Assembly (NCBI GenBank): GCA_934643185.1
Contig: CAKUBN010000030.1
Coordinates: forward strand, 1 to 25,835
Direction: 5' to 3'
DNA length: 25,835 bases
Source of the DNA: an uncultured Eubacteriales bacterium
GTDB lineage: Bacteria > Bacillota > Clostridia > Oscillospirales > Acutalibacteraceae
Below the pieces are notes generated by a model. It searched no databases, was not told where the DNA came from, and saw only the letters and a list, made by a program, of their open reading frames with translations. A program made the translations under genes and the position numbers. Positions 7,517-15,295 of this stretch are shown here, piece after piece. Each line of letters opens with the position of its first letter. The stretch's first letter is position 1.

Positions 7517-9532
7517 TTATTTTTCCTCCGTAATTTTGAAATATTTGGTTTTGGTGGTGAACGGTGCGAATTTGCGTCCGCCGCCCTCAAAGAATTTGCC
7601 GAAGAACTCAACAAACTGTAAGCGGTTCGTGTGCACATACGCGCCGAGCACATTGATGCCGATATTCAGCGTGTGTCCCACTACAAAGGCGAAAATAAAG
7701 ATAATCACGCCGAGCGGGTTGTTGCCGGGCATGGCGCCCATCTGATTGAAGACCGAAGCGATAACGCCGGTTGCAAGGCCGAGAGCCAAAAGTCTCGAGT
7801 AAGAGAGAATATCGCTTAAATAGCTCGAAACACCGTACAGCCCGTAAAGACCTTTTAAGAAGCGCTTGCCGATGCTCTTGGAGCTGCGGCCCGAAGTGAG
7901 CACAATGCCTACCGCGCCGATGCCTGCCGCAATAATGCCCGCGGTGCCCACCGATGCCGGCAGTGTAAAGGAAAGCGCCACCATGTCGGCGAACATCTGC
8001 ATGGAAAGCAGATAAATAATCGCGCCGCCGACGAGCAGATACCAGAACACAACGTCATAGATCGCGTCCAGCCACTTGCCCTGTTTTGCAAGCTGGTAGA
8101 ACTGTGCGCCGAGGCCGGCGAACAGGTGGATGATGCCGACGAGGAACGAGAACAGCAACAGCCGCATCGGTTCATCGACCGGCGTGAACCACAAGGGTGG
8201 TATCACGATATCGGTGTTGAAGAATGTCTTTGCGATAACGGTGATCGCGTCACCGAAGAAGCTGCCGAACAAAATGCCCCAGAATATCGTGGAAATACCG
8301 CAATAGAGGAACATCGTCAGCGTCTTGCGCAGACCTTCTTCCATGTTTTTGAACTTGTGTAAGATGATGCCGCAGCCAAGGACCATCACAAGTCCGTAGC
8401 CCGCATCGGAAAGCATCATGCCGAAGAGAAAGTAATAGAAGACCGCCATGATGCCGCTTGGGTCGATTTCATGCTTGCCCGGCATGCTGTAGCTTTCCAG
8501 TACGCCCTCGACCGGGGCAGCAAACTTGTTGTTTTTGAGCTTCACGGGCACATCGTCCTCGTCACTCGGGTCGCACAGCTCCACGTAGGCTTCCTGCGTG
8601 GTCGTGAGCTCCGTCTTAAGCGCCTCGGCGTTCTCTGCCGGAATGTATCCCGTAATGAGAAACACGTGCGGGCTCTGCCATAAGCGGCCCAAAACATCGT
8701 ATTTCTCGGTGCGCATCGTAAAGTAATCGATGGTGTAAAGCAGGTCTTCGCGTCGGTTTTTATGTGTGCGAATTTCCGCTTCGTTTTCATCGATCTCTTT
8801 TTGCAGCGCCGCAATGCGTCCGTTCAGGATGTCCACGCGCTCTGCGGGCGGCACCTTGCTCGGCTCCGCCGGATACGTAAACCCGATGGAACGCAGGTAG
8901 GTTTCAAGCTTTAATCCCTGCGAGATGTGGCACATCAAAAACGCGCATGTCTGCTGCGGGGAAGCGCTCAAAATTTCTACGACCACACCGTCCACGTCCG
9001 GCGCGCCTTCGGCGATTTTCGCCCGCAGCGTTTCTTCCGTGTATTCCACCGGGAACGACCCCGTGAACACGGAGGTTGTCGGCGTGCTGATGGTGCGCAT
9101 GGAAATATCCAGCTTCATCCACGGCTCCAGCGCACGGATTTGTGTCTGCAAGCGGAGGATTTCCGCGCGGTTGTCCGCACACTTTTTCCACAGCGTGTTG
9201 ATGCGCGAGGCAATTTTTAAAAGCTCGCCCGCACCGTCAGCCGTTTCCTGATATTTGGAAAGCGGTATCGCGTCGCGTCCGTTCAGAGACGCGAAGAGGC
9301 TTTTTTCGGACGGCTCCAGTTTATCGAGCGCGTCTAACGCCGATTGCAGCGCGGCTGCATTGTTTTCAAATCTTGATTTTGCCGGGACGGTATCCATCTT
9401 GGCAAAAACCGTTTCATCCGCTTTGCGGTCATCGATTTCCACGACGCCGCGCCGCTGGATCAGTTCCAGGATCTGTTTACGACGGTTCTTGAGCGCATAA
9501 ATGCTGATGCGCTTCATAGGCATTACCGCCAT
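7517..9532 (-). CDS. ntpI: V-type ATPase subunit I (membrane stator, a-subunit)
   Basis: Subunit I provides the ion half-channels and anchors the peripheral stalks. It has 671 residues (E. hirae NtpI 664). Residues 1 to about 340 are cytoplasmic, with coiled coils and the start MKRISIYALKNRRKQILELIQ. From about 345 on there are several membrane helices, beginning IMAVFYYFLFGMMLSDAGYG, a family hallmark. The SYSRLLALGLATGVIASVFN helix near residue 580 holds the conserved arginine that works with the ring carboxylate. The ATG at 9532 has AAAGGAGG ten bases upstream; ATG codons 4 and 6 are less likely alternatives. Confidence 0.96.
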   Translation of the reverse strand: MAVMPMKRISIYALKNRRKQILELIQRRGVVEIDDRKADETVFAKMDTVPAKSRFENNAAALQSALDALDKLEPSEKSLFASLNGRDAIPLSKYQETADGAGELLKIASRINTLWKKCADNRAEILRLQTQIRALEPWMKLDISMRTISTPTTSVFTGSFPVEYTEETLRAKIAEGAPDVDGVVVEILSASPQQTCAFLMCHISQGLKLETYLRSIGFTYPAEPSKVPPAERVDILNGRIAALQKEIDENEAEIRTHKNRREDLLYTIDYFTMRTEKYDVLGRLWQSPHVFLITGYIPAENAEALKTELTTTQEAYVELCDPSDEDDVPVKLKNNKFAAPVEGVLESYSMPGKHEIDPSGIMAVFYYFLFGMMLSDAGYGLVMVLGCGIILHKFKNMEEGLRKTLTMFLYCGISTIFWGILFGSFFGDAITVIAKTFFNTDIVIPPLWFTPVDEPMRLLLFSFLVGIIHLFAGLGAQFYQLAKQGKWLDAIYDVVFWYLLVGGAIIYLLSMQMFADMVALSFTLPASVGTAGIIAAGIGAVGIVLTSGRSSKSIGKRFLKGLYGLYGVSSYLSDILSYSRLLALGLATGVIASVFNQMGAMPGNNPLGVIIFIFAFVVGHTLNIGINVLGAYVHTNRLQFVEFFGKFFEGGGRKFAPFTTKTKYFKITEEK

Positions 9533-9565
9533 AGGGGGATCCCCTCCTTTCGTGTTGGCGCCGCG

Positions 9566-9877
9566 TCAGCCGGTGATGGCCTCGCGGATAGCGCGGATTA
9601 CGTTCGCGCTGTTTTGCTGCGCTTTTTTGCGGATATCCTCCGCCAGTGCGGCAGTTTCCTGCTGCGCTGTGCGTTGTTCGGCCGCAGCGGCCGTCTCTGC
9701 GCTTTGTTTTGCGGCTGCAAGGTCCGCTTTTGCTTTCTGCATGCGCTCCGTCTTCAGCTTGTCCGCCTTTTGTGCGGCGTCCTGCCGAATGGCGGCGCAG
9801 CGTGCAGCGGCCGTGTCCAGAATGCCGGCGGCCTTCTGCTCCGCATCCTTTACGGCGTCCAGAGCTTCTTTTGCCAA
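9566..9877 (-). CDS. ntpF: V-type ATPase subunit G-like peripheral stalk protein (NtpF)
   Basis: A 103-residue Ala/Lys/Glu/Gln-rich helix, almost all coiled coil, is the first gene of the operon, the place of ntpF in E. hirae. It pairs with subunit E in the peripheral stalk. The start is a TTG at 9875-9877: AGGAGG at 9885-9890 lies 7 nt before it and the product begins LAKEALDAVKDAEQKAAGIL. An ATG at 9971-9973 is in frame but overlaps the promoter -10 box, so it should not be in the mRNA. The sequence is too simple to identify from similarity alone; position and composition carry the call. Confidence 0.85.
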   Translation of the reverse strand: MAKEALDAVKDAEQKAAGILDTAAARCAAIRQDAAQKADKLKTERMQKAKADLAAAKQSAETAAAAEQRTAQQETAALAEDIRKKAQQNSANVIRAIREAITG

Positions 9878-9911
9878 AAAATCACCTCCTATTTCATTAT
9901 TTTCAAAGAGC

Positions 9912-9946
9912 GGCGGCAAAAGGGGTAAAGACCCGCTTTTTGCGCC
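9912..9946 (-). other. Hairpin in the 5' leader of the V-ATPase mRNA
   Basis: On the minus strand GGCGCAAAAAGCGGGT pairs, with small mismatches, with ACCCCTTTTGCCGCC around a CTTT loop. It lies between the predicted transcription start (about 9965) and the ribosome binding site of ntpF. No run of T follows, so it is not a clear terminator. It may stabilise the mRNA or adjust expression; no known riboswitch is recognised. Confidence 0.5.
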
Positions 9947-9971
9947 GTAGGTCATAACATAATACGCTTCC

Positions 9972-10000
9972 ATTATAATATTATTTGCGGAATTTTACAA
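9972..10000 (-). promoter_or_regulatory. Promoter of the V-ATPase operon
   Basis: On the minus strand a TTGTAA box (9995-10000) and a perfect TATAAT (9972-9977) are 17 bp apart, the pattern of a sigma-A promoter. The leader to the TTG start of ntpF would be about 85-90 nt. The placement supports the TTG start over the in-frame ATG that overlaps this -10 box. Confidence 0.7.
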
Positions 10001-10185
10001 GAGATTTTACGGGAGTTTTCTCGAAAAAGTGCTTTCATATCGATAATAAAATAGACATTTTGACGAATTCGTCTGCCTTTTAATACTCCGTCCATAAATG
10101 GATCTTTTTCTTTGTGTAACCCGCATGGTCTCTTACAAGTTTCTTACAAAAATTCACATTCTGTTTATGATTTTTTTTGAATCCG

Positions 10186-10194
10186 TGTTATAAT
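10186..10194 (+). promoter_or_regulatory. Extended -10 promoter of the flavodoxin-like gene
   Basis: TGTTATAAT gives a perfect -10 (10189-10194) with a TG one base before it. No good -35 box is seen at 16-18 bp, which is usual for extended -10 promoters. The 383-base gap between 9878 and 10259 holds this site, the divergent V-ATPase promoter and leader, and otherwise AT-rich sequence with no gene. Confidence 0.65.
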
Positions 10195-10259
10195 AGAAAT
10201 AATCACTTAATATGGATAACGGGCCGGTGCGGCCCGCGAACTTACAGGAGGCAGTCAAA

Positions 10260-10676
10260 ATGAAAGCAAAGTCCCTTCACTTTTCCAAGAGCGGCAACGT
10301 ACAGCCGATCGCATCCGAAATCGGCAGAGTTATGCAGTGCGTATGTGACCAGATCCCCCCGGCATACCCGTGCGAGGGCGAGAAGGTCGTTTTTATCGGC
10401 GTTGAAATGAACGGCAAGCTCCCGGGCGCAGTCGATCACTTCTGCAAGGATCTCAACCCCACCAGAGCAAAGGGTGTCGCATTCTATGTTCTGAACAGCA
10501 ACGGCAACACAGACGGTCTTTCCTCCATCATCGATACGATGAAGAAGAACGGCGTCGAGACCTACGGTGAGCCTCTGGGCATCGCTGTCAAGGGCGGCCT
10601 CTTCAAGAAGGGCATGCCGACCGATGCGGACATCAAGAAGGTCCTCGAGTGGGCAGATAAGATCGCTAAGATGTAA
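10260..10676 (+). CDS. Flavodoxin-like family protein
   Basis: The 138-residue protein starts MKAKSLHFSKSGNVQPIASE. The FSKSGNV loop corresponds to the phosphate-binding loop (T/S-x-T/S-G-N) of flavodoxins that holds FMN. Later segments EKVVFIGVEMNG and AKGVAFYVLNSNGNTDG look like the next two strands with their cofactor-side loops. This places it in a short flavodoxin-like family common in Clostridia rather than among classical electron-carrier flavodoxins. The start is the ATG at 10260, nine bases after AGGAGG; the frame is open slightly further upstream without a good site. It is a single-gene unit with its own promoter and terminator. Substrate and partner are unknown; high expression is suggested by the strong signals. 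Confidence 0.7.
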   Translation: MKAKSLHFSKSGNVQPIASEIGRVMQCVCDQIPPAYPCEGEKVVFIGVEMNGKLPGAVDHFCKDLNPTRAKGVAFYVLNSNGNTDGLSSIIDTMKKNGVETYGEPLGIAVKGGLFKKGMPTDADIKKVLEWADKIAKM

Positions 10677-10712
10677 TTTTGGGTCGAAAAAACAGCCTTT
10701 ATAATTTTTCAT

Positions 10713-10743
10713 AAAAAAGGATGGCGCAGGCTGTCCTTTTTTT
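10713..10743 (+). terminator. Intrinsic terminator after the flavodoxin-like gene
   Basis: AAAAAAGGA (10713-10721) pairs with TCCTTTTTT (10734-10742), and the T run forms the tail. A further ACAGCCT/AGGCTGT pairing (from 10692) could strengthen or compete with it. Confidence 0.75.
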
Positions 10744-10787
10744 CTGTTTTTACGGGATATACAAAGCCCGTTTCCGGTGGTAAACTG

Positions 10788-10820
10788 TATGGGAAATCTT
10801 AGAATGTTATTTTTCCCATA
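10788..10820 (+). promoter_or_regulatory. 9-bp inverted repeat, possible operator of the MATE gene
   Basis: TATGGGAAA (10788-10796) and TTTCCCATA (10812-10820) form a perfect 9-bp inverted repeat with a 15-bp centre. The centre contains TAGAAT (10800-10805), a fair -10 box without an obvious -35. The repeat ends 19 bp before the MATE start codon. It could be a repressor site or an RNA hairpin over the leader; no regulator gene lies beside it. Confidence 0.5.
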
Positions 10821-10839
10821 AAGGTGTGAAATTTTCGTT

Positions 10840-12183
10840 ATGACAAAAGAAATGACAAGCGGCTCGCCCATGAAGCTCATTCTCGGGTTCTCCATTCCGC
10901 TGCTTTTCGGCAATCTTTTCCAGCAGTTCTATTCCATGGTCGATACCATGATCGTCGGGCGCGTGCTCGGCACCGGGCCGCTCGCGGCCGTCGGCTCCAC
11001 CGGCTCCATCACGTTCCTCATCATCGGCTTTTGCCTCGGCCTTTGCAGCGGCTTTTCCATCCCGGTGGCGCAGCGCTTTGGCAGTCGGGATTATAAAGAG
11101 CTTCGCCGCTTCATCGGCAACGCCGTGTGGCTGTGCGTCGGCTTCGGCGCAGTCTTAACGCTGCTCACGGTGATTTTCTGCCGCAATATCCTAGAGCTCA
11201 TGGGCACGCCGGCAGACATCATTGACGACGCTTACGCGTACCTCGTCATCATTTTCGCCGGCATCCCGGCAACGTTCCTCTACAATATGCTTGCCGGCAT
11301 CCAGCGCGCTATCGGCGACAGCCGCACGCCGGTTGTCATCCTCGTCATCGCGTCCATCATCAATATTGTGCTCGATATCGTCCTCGTTGTTTTCATCCCC
11401 ATGGGCGTCGCAGGCGCGGCGGTCGCAACGGTCGCTTCACAGCTTATCGGCGGCGTTGTATGTCTCCTCTATGTGAGCAAGCATTATGAAGTCCTCAAAA
11501 TGACCCGCGAGGATTTCAAAATCAATGTGCCGTGCATCAAGCGCCTTTTAAGCATGGGTCTGCCCATGGCATTGCAGACATCCATCACGGCTATTGGCAG
11601 CGTTATTTTACAGGCATCCGTTAACTCCCTCGGCTCTACGGTCGTCGCCAGCATCACAGCGGGCAGCAAGCTCTATATGTTCTTCGCCTGCGCTTATGAT
11701 GCCATGGGCGTTACCATGTCTACATACAGCGGGCAGAACATCGGTGCGCGTAAAATTGACCGTATTGGGCAGGGCGTCAAAGCCTGCAACATCGTCGGCA
11801 TCATCTATTCCGTTCTGGCACTGCTCATCATCGTGTTCCTCGGCAAATGGATGCTTCTTCTGTTTGTCGATGCCGGTGAGACTGCCATTATCAATTCTGC
11901 CTATTGGTATCTTGTGTGCAGTGGCCTTTTTATGATCCCGCTGACATTCGTCAATGTGCTGCGCCTTACCATTCAGGGCATGGGGTACAGCCGCCTCGCG
12001 CTCTTTGCCGGTGTATTTGAGATGATCGCCCGCGGCGGCGTGGGTCTGTTCCTCGTGCCGCTGTTCGGCTTCAACGCCGCCTGCTTCTCCGGCCCGATCG
12101 CATGGATCCTAGCCGATAGCTTCCTCATCCCCATGTACTACCACGTCATCCGCCGTGCAAAACGCGGCGAGGGCGTCTATTAA
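10840..12183 (+). CDS. MATE family multidrug/organic cation exporter
   Basis: The 447-residue protein has about twelve membrane helices in two similar halves, the layout of MATE transporters that expel drugs or metabolites in exchange for Na+ or H+. Family motifs include the start GSPMKLILGFSIPLLFGNLF, QQFYSMVDTMIVGRVLG (residues about 28-45), and the second-half segment GQNIGARKIDRI. Length is typical (440-460). The ribosome binding site is poor (AAAGGTG about 12-14 nt upstream), so the second ATG at codon 5 is not excluded. The gene stands alone between two terminators, with an inverted repeat upstream. The substrate cannot be read from sequence. Confidence 0.93.
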   Translation: MTKEMTSGSPMKLILGFSIPLLFGNLFQQFYSMVDTMIVGRVLGTGPLAAVGSTGSITFLIIGFCLGLCSGFSIPVAQRFGSRDYKELRRFIGNAVWLCVGFGAVLTLLTVIFCRNILELMGTPADIIDDAYAYLVIIFAGIPATFLYNMLAGIQRAIGDSRTPVVILVIASIINIVLDIVLVVFIPMGVAGAAVATVASQLIGGVVCLLYVSKHYEVLKMTREDFKINVPCIKRLLSMGLPMALQTSITAIGSVILQASVNSLGSTVVASITAGSKLYMFFACAYDAMGVTMSTYSGQNIGARKIDRIGQGVKACNIVGIIYSVLALLIIVFLGKWMLLLFVDAGETAIINSAYWYLVCSGLFMIPLTFVNVLRLTIQGMGYSRLALFAGVFEMIARGGVGLFLVPLFGFNAACFSGPIAWILADSFLIPMYYHVIRRAKRGEGVY

Positions 12184-12194
12184 GATAAAACTAC

Positions 12195-12223
12195 AAAACC
12201 GTCGAGCCCCTTCGGCGGTTTTT
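12195..12223 (+). terminator. Intrinsic terminator after the MATE gene
   Basis: AAAACCG and CGGTTTT pair around a short GC-rich loop and are followed by a T run, 12 nt after the stop codon. Confidence 0.75.
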
Positions 12224-12265
12224 CAAAGACAGTAAGTTAGTAAAAGCTAACCAAAGGAGGAGAAT

Positions 12266-13033
12266 ATGAAAGTCTACACCTTCGGCAAGGAAACAAACCC
12301 CACCATTTTGCTCCTGCCCGGCACGTTCTGCCACTGGAAAAGCAACTTCGGCAAGGTCATCCCGCTTTTAGAAAAGGATTTCTGCGTGCGCTGCGTCTCT
12401 TACGACGGTTTCGATGAAACCGAGCACACCGAGTTCCCAACCATGTTAGAGGAAACCGCCAAAATCGAAGTGTACATCAAAGAGACCTGCGGCGGGCATA
12501 TCCGCGCCGCATACGGCTGTTCGCTCGGCGGCTCGTTCGTCGGCCTGCTCACAGCGCGCGGCCAGATTCAAATGGATTTCGGCATACTTGGCAGCTCTGA
12601 CCTCGACCAAAGCGGCAAGCTTTCCGCAAAACTCCTGACAAACCTCATGGTGCCGTTTTTCTACCCGCTCATCCGCGACGGCGAGTTTAAGCTCCAATTC
12701 ATGCGCAAAAGCATGGAAAAAAGCCGCGCTAAAGCGCCGGAATACATGGGCGCGTTCATGGAGATGTTCGGCGGCGCGCGGCCGTATATCACCGCGCAGA
12801 GCTGCAAAAACCAGTTCTGCTCCGACCTTATCACACCGCTGCCGAACAGCATCGACCGCCCCGGCACGGAGATCCACATTTTCTACGCGCTCAAAATGGG
12901 CGAGAAGTACCGCGCACGGTATCATCAGCACTTCAAAAACCCCGTCCTGCACGAGCAAAACATGCAGCACGAGGAGCTTTTAGCCTGCCACCCCGAGCGC
13001 TGGGCCCAGCTCGTCAAAGCCATCATTGATTAA
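12266..13033 (+). CDS. Alpha/beta hydrolase-like protein
   Basis: The 255-residue protein has the frame of an alpha/beta hydrolase. The first strand and oxyanion loop are PTILLLPGTFCHW (residues 12-24), and the nucleophile elbow is YGCSLGGS, with Ser86 in the GxSxGG form. A C-terminal histidine for the triad is probably in QHEELLACHPERW; the acid residue is not certain. AAAGGAGG before the ATG is a strong site, and a small GTTAG/CTAAC hairpin (12236-12251) lies just before it. Terminators on both sides make it a single-gene unit. The substrate is unknown; esterase or thioesterase-like activity is a guess. Confidence 0.75.
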   Translation: MKVYTFGKETNPTILLLPGTFCHWKSNFGKVIPLLEKDFCVRCVSYDGFDETEHTEFPTMLEETAKIEVYIKETCGGHIRAAYGCSLGGSFVGLLTARGQIQMDFGILGSSDLDQSGKLSAKLLTNLMVPFFYPLIRDGEFKLQFMRKSMEKSRAKAPEYMGAFMEMFGGARPYITAQSCKNQFCSDLITPLPNSIDRPGTEIHIFYALKMGEKYRARYHQHFKNPVLHEQNMQHEELLACHPERWAQLVKAIID

Positions 13034-13041
13034 AACAAAGC

Positions 13042-13073
13042 AAAGCAGTCGTTTTTCGGCTGCTTTATTTTTT
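13042..13073 (+). terminator. Intrinsic terminator after the hydrolase gene
   Basis: AAAGCAGTCG and CGGCTGCTTT form a 10-bp stem with one G-U pair, a TTTTT loop and an ATTTTTT tail. Confidence 0.85.
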
Positions 13074-13124
13074 AAAACAACACGATTCAAAAACCGTGTC
13101 GTTCCGTTTCCTTTCTGCCTCCGT

Positions 13125-13130
13125 TATAAT
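13125..13130 (+). promoter_or_regulatory. Probable -10 box of the membrane protein/TetR unit
   Basis: A perfect TATAAT lies 30 bp before the start of the first gene. At 17 bp upstream there is only TTCCGT, a weak -35. A small ACACG/CGTGT inverted repeat just before it (about 13080-13100) could be a regulator site. Confidence 0.5.
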
Positions 13131-13159
13131 AAAGCCATCAAATGAAGGAGGCAAAAGCC

Positions 13160-13513
13160 ATGAACACAGATAAAATTTTCGCAGAACAGTTGGCAAACGA
13201 GTACGCACCGAAGGACACCAGTAAGGTCGTCGCGCTGCGCAAATTAGATGCCCGTGCCAAGCTCCCCGCAACCGTTTTCACCTATACATTCGGCATCGTC
13301 TTCGCGCTCGTCATGGGCGTCGGCATGTGCCTTTCCATGAACGTCATCGGCAGCGGCACCACCGCCATGTTCGCCCTCGGCATCGTGCTCGGCGTCATCG
13401 GCATCGTCGGCGTCAGCGTCAACTACCCCATTTACAGAAAGCTTCTTCAAAAAGGTAAGCAGAAATATGCCTATGAGATCATGCAGCTTGCAAAAGAGAT
13501 CACGGAAAAGTGA
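13160..13513 (+). CDS. Small two-helix membrane protein, unknown function
   Basis: The 117-residue protein has a hydrophilic start (MNTDKIFAEQLANEYAPKDT), then two membrane helices at about residues 38-60 and 66-88, and a basic C-terminal part ending YAYEIMQLAKEITEK. Close relatives are widespread in gut Clostridia; some carry the label dihydropteridine reductase, which nothing in this sequence supports. The ATG at 13160 is 8 nt after AAGGAGG; an ATG six codons earlier overlaps that site and is rejected. It is the first gene of a three-gene unit and its end overlaps the next gene by 47 bp. Confidence 0.8.
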   Translation: MNTDKIFAEQLANEYAPKDTSKVVALRKLDARAKLPATVFTYTFGIVFALVMGVGMCLSMNVIGSGTTAMFALGIVLGVIGIVGVSVNYPIYRKLLQKGKQKYAYEIMQLAKEITEK

Positions 13514-14183
13514 TCCGCTCGCCCGCCTGCAAAGCGTACCGCTCGTGCAGAAAAATCGCCGCTGCGCCGGGCTGTATCAGGGTATGACGGTCAATTTTCT
13601 CTATACGGCGTTTCGGCTGCTCACCGGCATCTATTATAGCTCCGTGTGGTTTTTGTCCATGGCGGCGTACCATTTCGTGCTCGGGTGCATCCGCGCGTAT
13701 CTCGTGTACGCCTACCGCCGCAGTGAAGTCCTCGGCGAAGCATACGCTAAAAAATGCAGCCGCCGCGCGGGCGGGCTTCTGCTCCTGCTCGATCTTCCCA
13801 TGGGCATCATGATGTTCCTGATGGTGCAGACCGATGCAGGCTATTCCTACCCCGGCTACGTCATCTATCTTTCCGCCCTGTATACGTTTTACATGATGAC
13901 CCGCGCTGTCATCGCGCTCGTCAAAAGTCGCACATCGGGCGACCCCATTTTGTTTTCCGTGAAGATCGTCAGCTTCATCGCCGCCATGATGTCCGTCCTC
14001 GGCCTGCAGACCGCAATGATCGCCGCGTTTTCCGCAAACGGAGAAAATTTCCGCCGCATGATGAATGCCGTGACAGGCGGCGCGATCTATGGTATAGTGG
14101 TAATGCTATCGCTGTACATGCTGTTTTACCGCAAAAAAATCCGGCAGAAAGAGGGCAGATCCCGTGAATCGCTCCGAAAGTAA
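13467..14183 (+). CDS. Polytopic membrane protein, unknown function
   Basis: This protein of up to 238 residues has five to six hydrophobic helices from about residue 40 to 225 and a basic C-terminus (FYRKKIRQKEGRSRE). I do not recognise a family with known function. The start is uncertain: the ATG at 13467 has AAAGGT ten bases upstream but lies inside the previous gene; a second ATG is two codons later. Hydrophobic sequence begins only near residue 41, so a start further in cannot be excluded. It overlaps the TetR gene by 20 bp, so the three genes are probably translated together. An effect on membrane stress or transport controlled by the TetR protein is a guess. Confidence 0.7.
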   Translation: MPMRSCSLQKRSRKSDPLARLQSVPLVQKNRRCAGLYQGMTVNFLYTAFRLLTGIYYSSVWFLSMAAYHFVLGCIRAYLVYAYRRSEVLGEAYAKKCSRRAGGLLLLLDLPMGIMMFLMVQTDAGYSYPGYVIYLSALYTFYMMTRAVIALVKSRTSGDPILFSVKIVSFIAAMMSVLGLQTAMIAAFSANGENFRRMMNAVTGGAIYGIVVMLSLYMLFYRKKIRQKEGRSRESLRK

Positions 14184-14748
14184 ATATTTTAACACCGCGC
14201 AGAAGATGGACGAAGCCCTGCTCTCGCTTTTGCAGAAAAAGGACTTCGAGTACATCACCGTCAAGGAGATCTGCGCCGCGGCGGGTGTGAACCGCTCCAC
14301 GTTCTACCTGCATTATGAAACGGTTGGCGACCTTTTAGACGAAAGCCTGAGCTACATGAACCGCCGCTTTGTCGACCACATGAACGAAAGCGCGGAAAGC
14401 TTCATCGCAAAGCTCAAAACCTGCCCTGATGCAGAGCTTTACCTCATCACGCCGGAATATTTAACGCCGTATCTCACCTATATTCGCGATAACCGCACGC
14501 TCTACCGCGCTGTGCTGCGCCGCCCAAAAGCTTTCCGTGCAGATGCAGCCTCCGGTGCCATGTTCCGCTATATTTTCGAGCCCATTTTAGAGCGCTGCGG
14601 CGTCCCAAAAGAAAAGCGCCGCTACTATATGTCGTTTTATTTAAACGGCATCGCCGCCGTCATCGAAGAATGGCTCCAAACCGACTGCACCGACTCCGTC
14701 GAAGACATGGTCAAAATGATCGAATACTGCGTACCGAAAAAACCATAA
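14164..14748 (+). CDS. TetR/AcrR family transcriptional regulator
   Basis: The 194-residue protein has an N-terminal helix-turn-helix at about residues 30-52: ITVKEICAAAGVNRSTFYLHY is the standard TetR DNA-binding pattern. The C-terminal part resembles the dihydroxyacetone-kinase-type TetR ligand domain (TYIRDNRTLYRAVL near residue 98, a family hallmark). It starts with a GTG inside the end of the membrane protein gene, with AGAGGG upstream. As the last gene of the unit it may regulate its own operon; the ligand is unknown. Confidence 0.92.
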   Translation: MNRSESKYFNTAQKMDEALLSLLQKKDFEYITVKEICAAAGVNRSTFYLHYETVGDLLDESLSYMNRRFVDHMNESAESFIAKLKTCPDAELYLITPEYLTPYLTYIRDNRTLYRAVLRRPKAFRADAASGAMFRYIFEPILERCGVPKEKRRYYMSFYLNGIAAVIEEWLQTDCTDSVEDMVKMIEYCVPKKP

Positions 14749-14757
14749 AAAGCAAAA

Positions 14758-14791
14758 GCTGCACCGTTTCCCTGTTCGGTGCAGCATTTTT
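14758..14791. terminator. Bidirectional terminator between converging regulators
   Basis: GCTGCACCG (14758-14766) and CGGTGCAGC (14777-14785) form a perfect 9-bp stem. The plus strand continues ATTTTT and the minus strand TTTTGCTTTTT, so it can end both the TetR and the HxlR transcript. Confidence 0.88.
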
Positions 14792-15141
14792 CATGCTTCT
14801 GCGGTCTCGTCCTCATCCTGCCGCGTTTCCTGGTAGTCGAGCCCCCACTGGCGCATCGCCATGATGATGGGCCGCATGGATTCCCCAAGCGGGGAGAGGG
14901 CGTACTCCACGCGCGGCGGTACCTCGGCGTACACCGTGCGCGTCACAATGCCGTCCGCCTCCATAGAGCGCAGGCTGTCCGTCAAAACCTTCTGGCTGAT
15001 GCCCTCAAGGTCTTTCTTGAGCTCGTTAAAGCGCCACGGGCGCGCAAGCAGATTGCGCATGATGAGCAGCTTCCACTTGCTGCCGATGATCTGCACCGTC
15101 GTCGCCACCGGGCAAATGGGCATTTCGTCTTTCGTCATCAT
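14791..15141 (-). CDS. HxlR family (winged-helix) regulator of the peptide locus
   Basis: The 116-residue protein shows the HxlR/MarR-like winged helix: IIGSKWKLLIMRNLL, WRFNELKKDLEGISQKVLTDSLR, and VPPRVEYALSPLGESM. HxlR proteins such as YodB and HypR of Bacillus sense electrophiles or oxidants through a cysteine near the N-terminus; here a cysteine is present at residue 10 (MPICPV). It is divergent from the cysteine-peptide operon, with a palindrome in the shared region, so it is the likely local repressor or activator. The ATG at 15139-15141 follows AAAAGGCGG; the next codon is also ATG. The frame is open 20 codons further up without a good site. Confidence 0.92.
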   Translation of the reverse strand: MMTKDEMPICPVATTVQIIGSKWKLLIMRNLLARPWRFNELKKDLEGISQKVLTDSLRSMEADGIVTRTVYAEVPPRVEYALSPLGESMRPIIMAMRQWGLDYQETRQDEDETAEA

Positions 15142-15260
15142 AAAATCGCCGCCTTTTCTCAAAAGTTTAAAATCGAGTGCTATATTCAAATCATAATGCA
15201 AGATAACGAAAAAAGCAAGCCAAAATTCAGATGGGTTACTTTTGGGTGACTACGTAATAA

Positions 15261-15276
15261 AAAAGTGCGTACTTTT
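15261..15276 (+). promoter_or_regulatory. Palindromic operator candidate for the HxlR regulator
   Basis: AAAAGTGCGTACTTTT is a 16-bp palindrome (6-bp arms, 4-bp centre) that covers the expected -35 region of the peptide operon promoter. A further TACTTTT half-site occurs at 15237-15243. Position between divergent regulator and operon fits repression by HxlR; binding is inference. Confidence 0.6.
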
Positions 15277-15295
15277 CTTTCTCGTTTTTTTGCCC

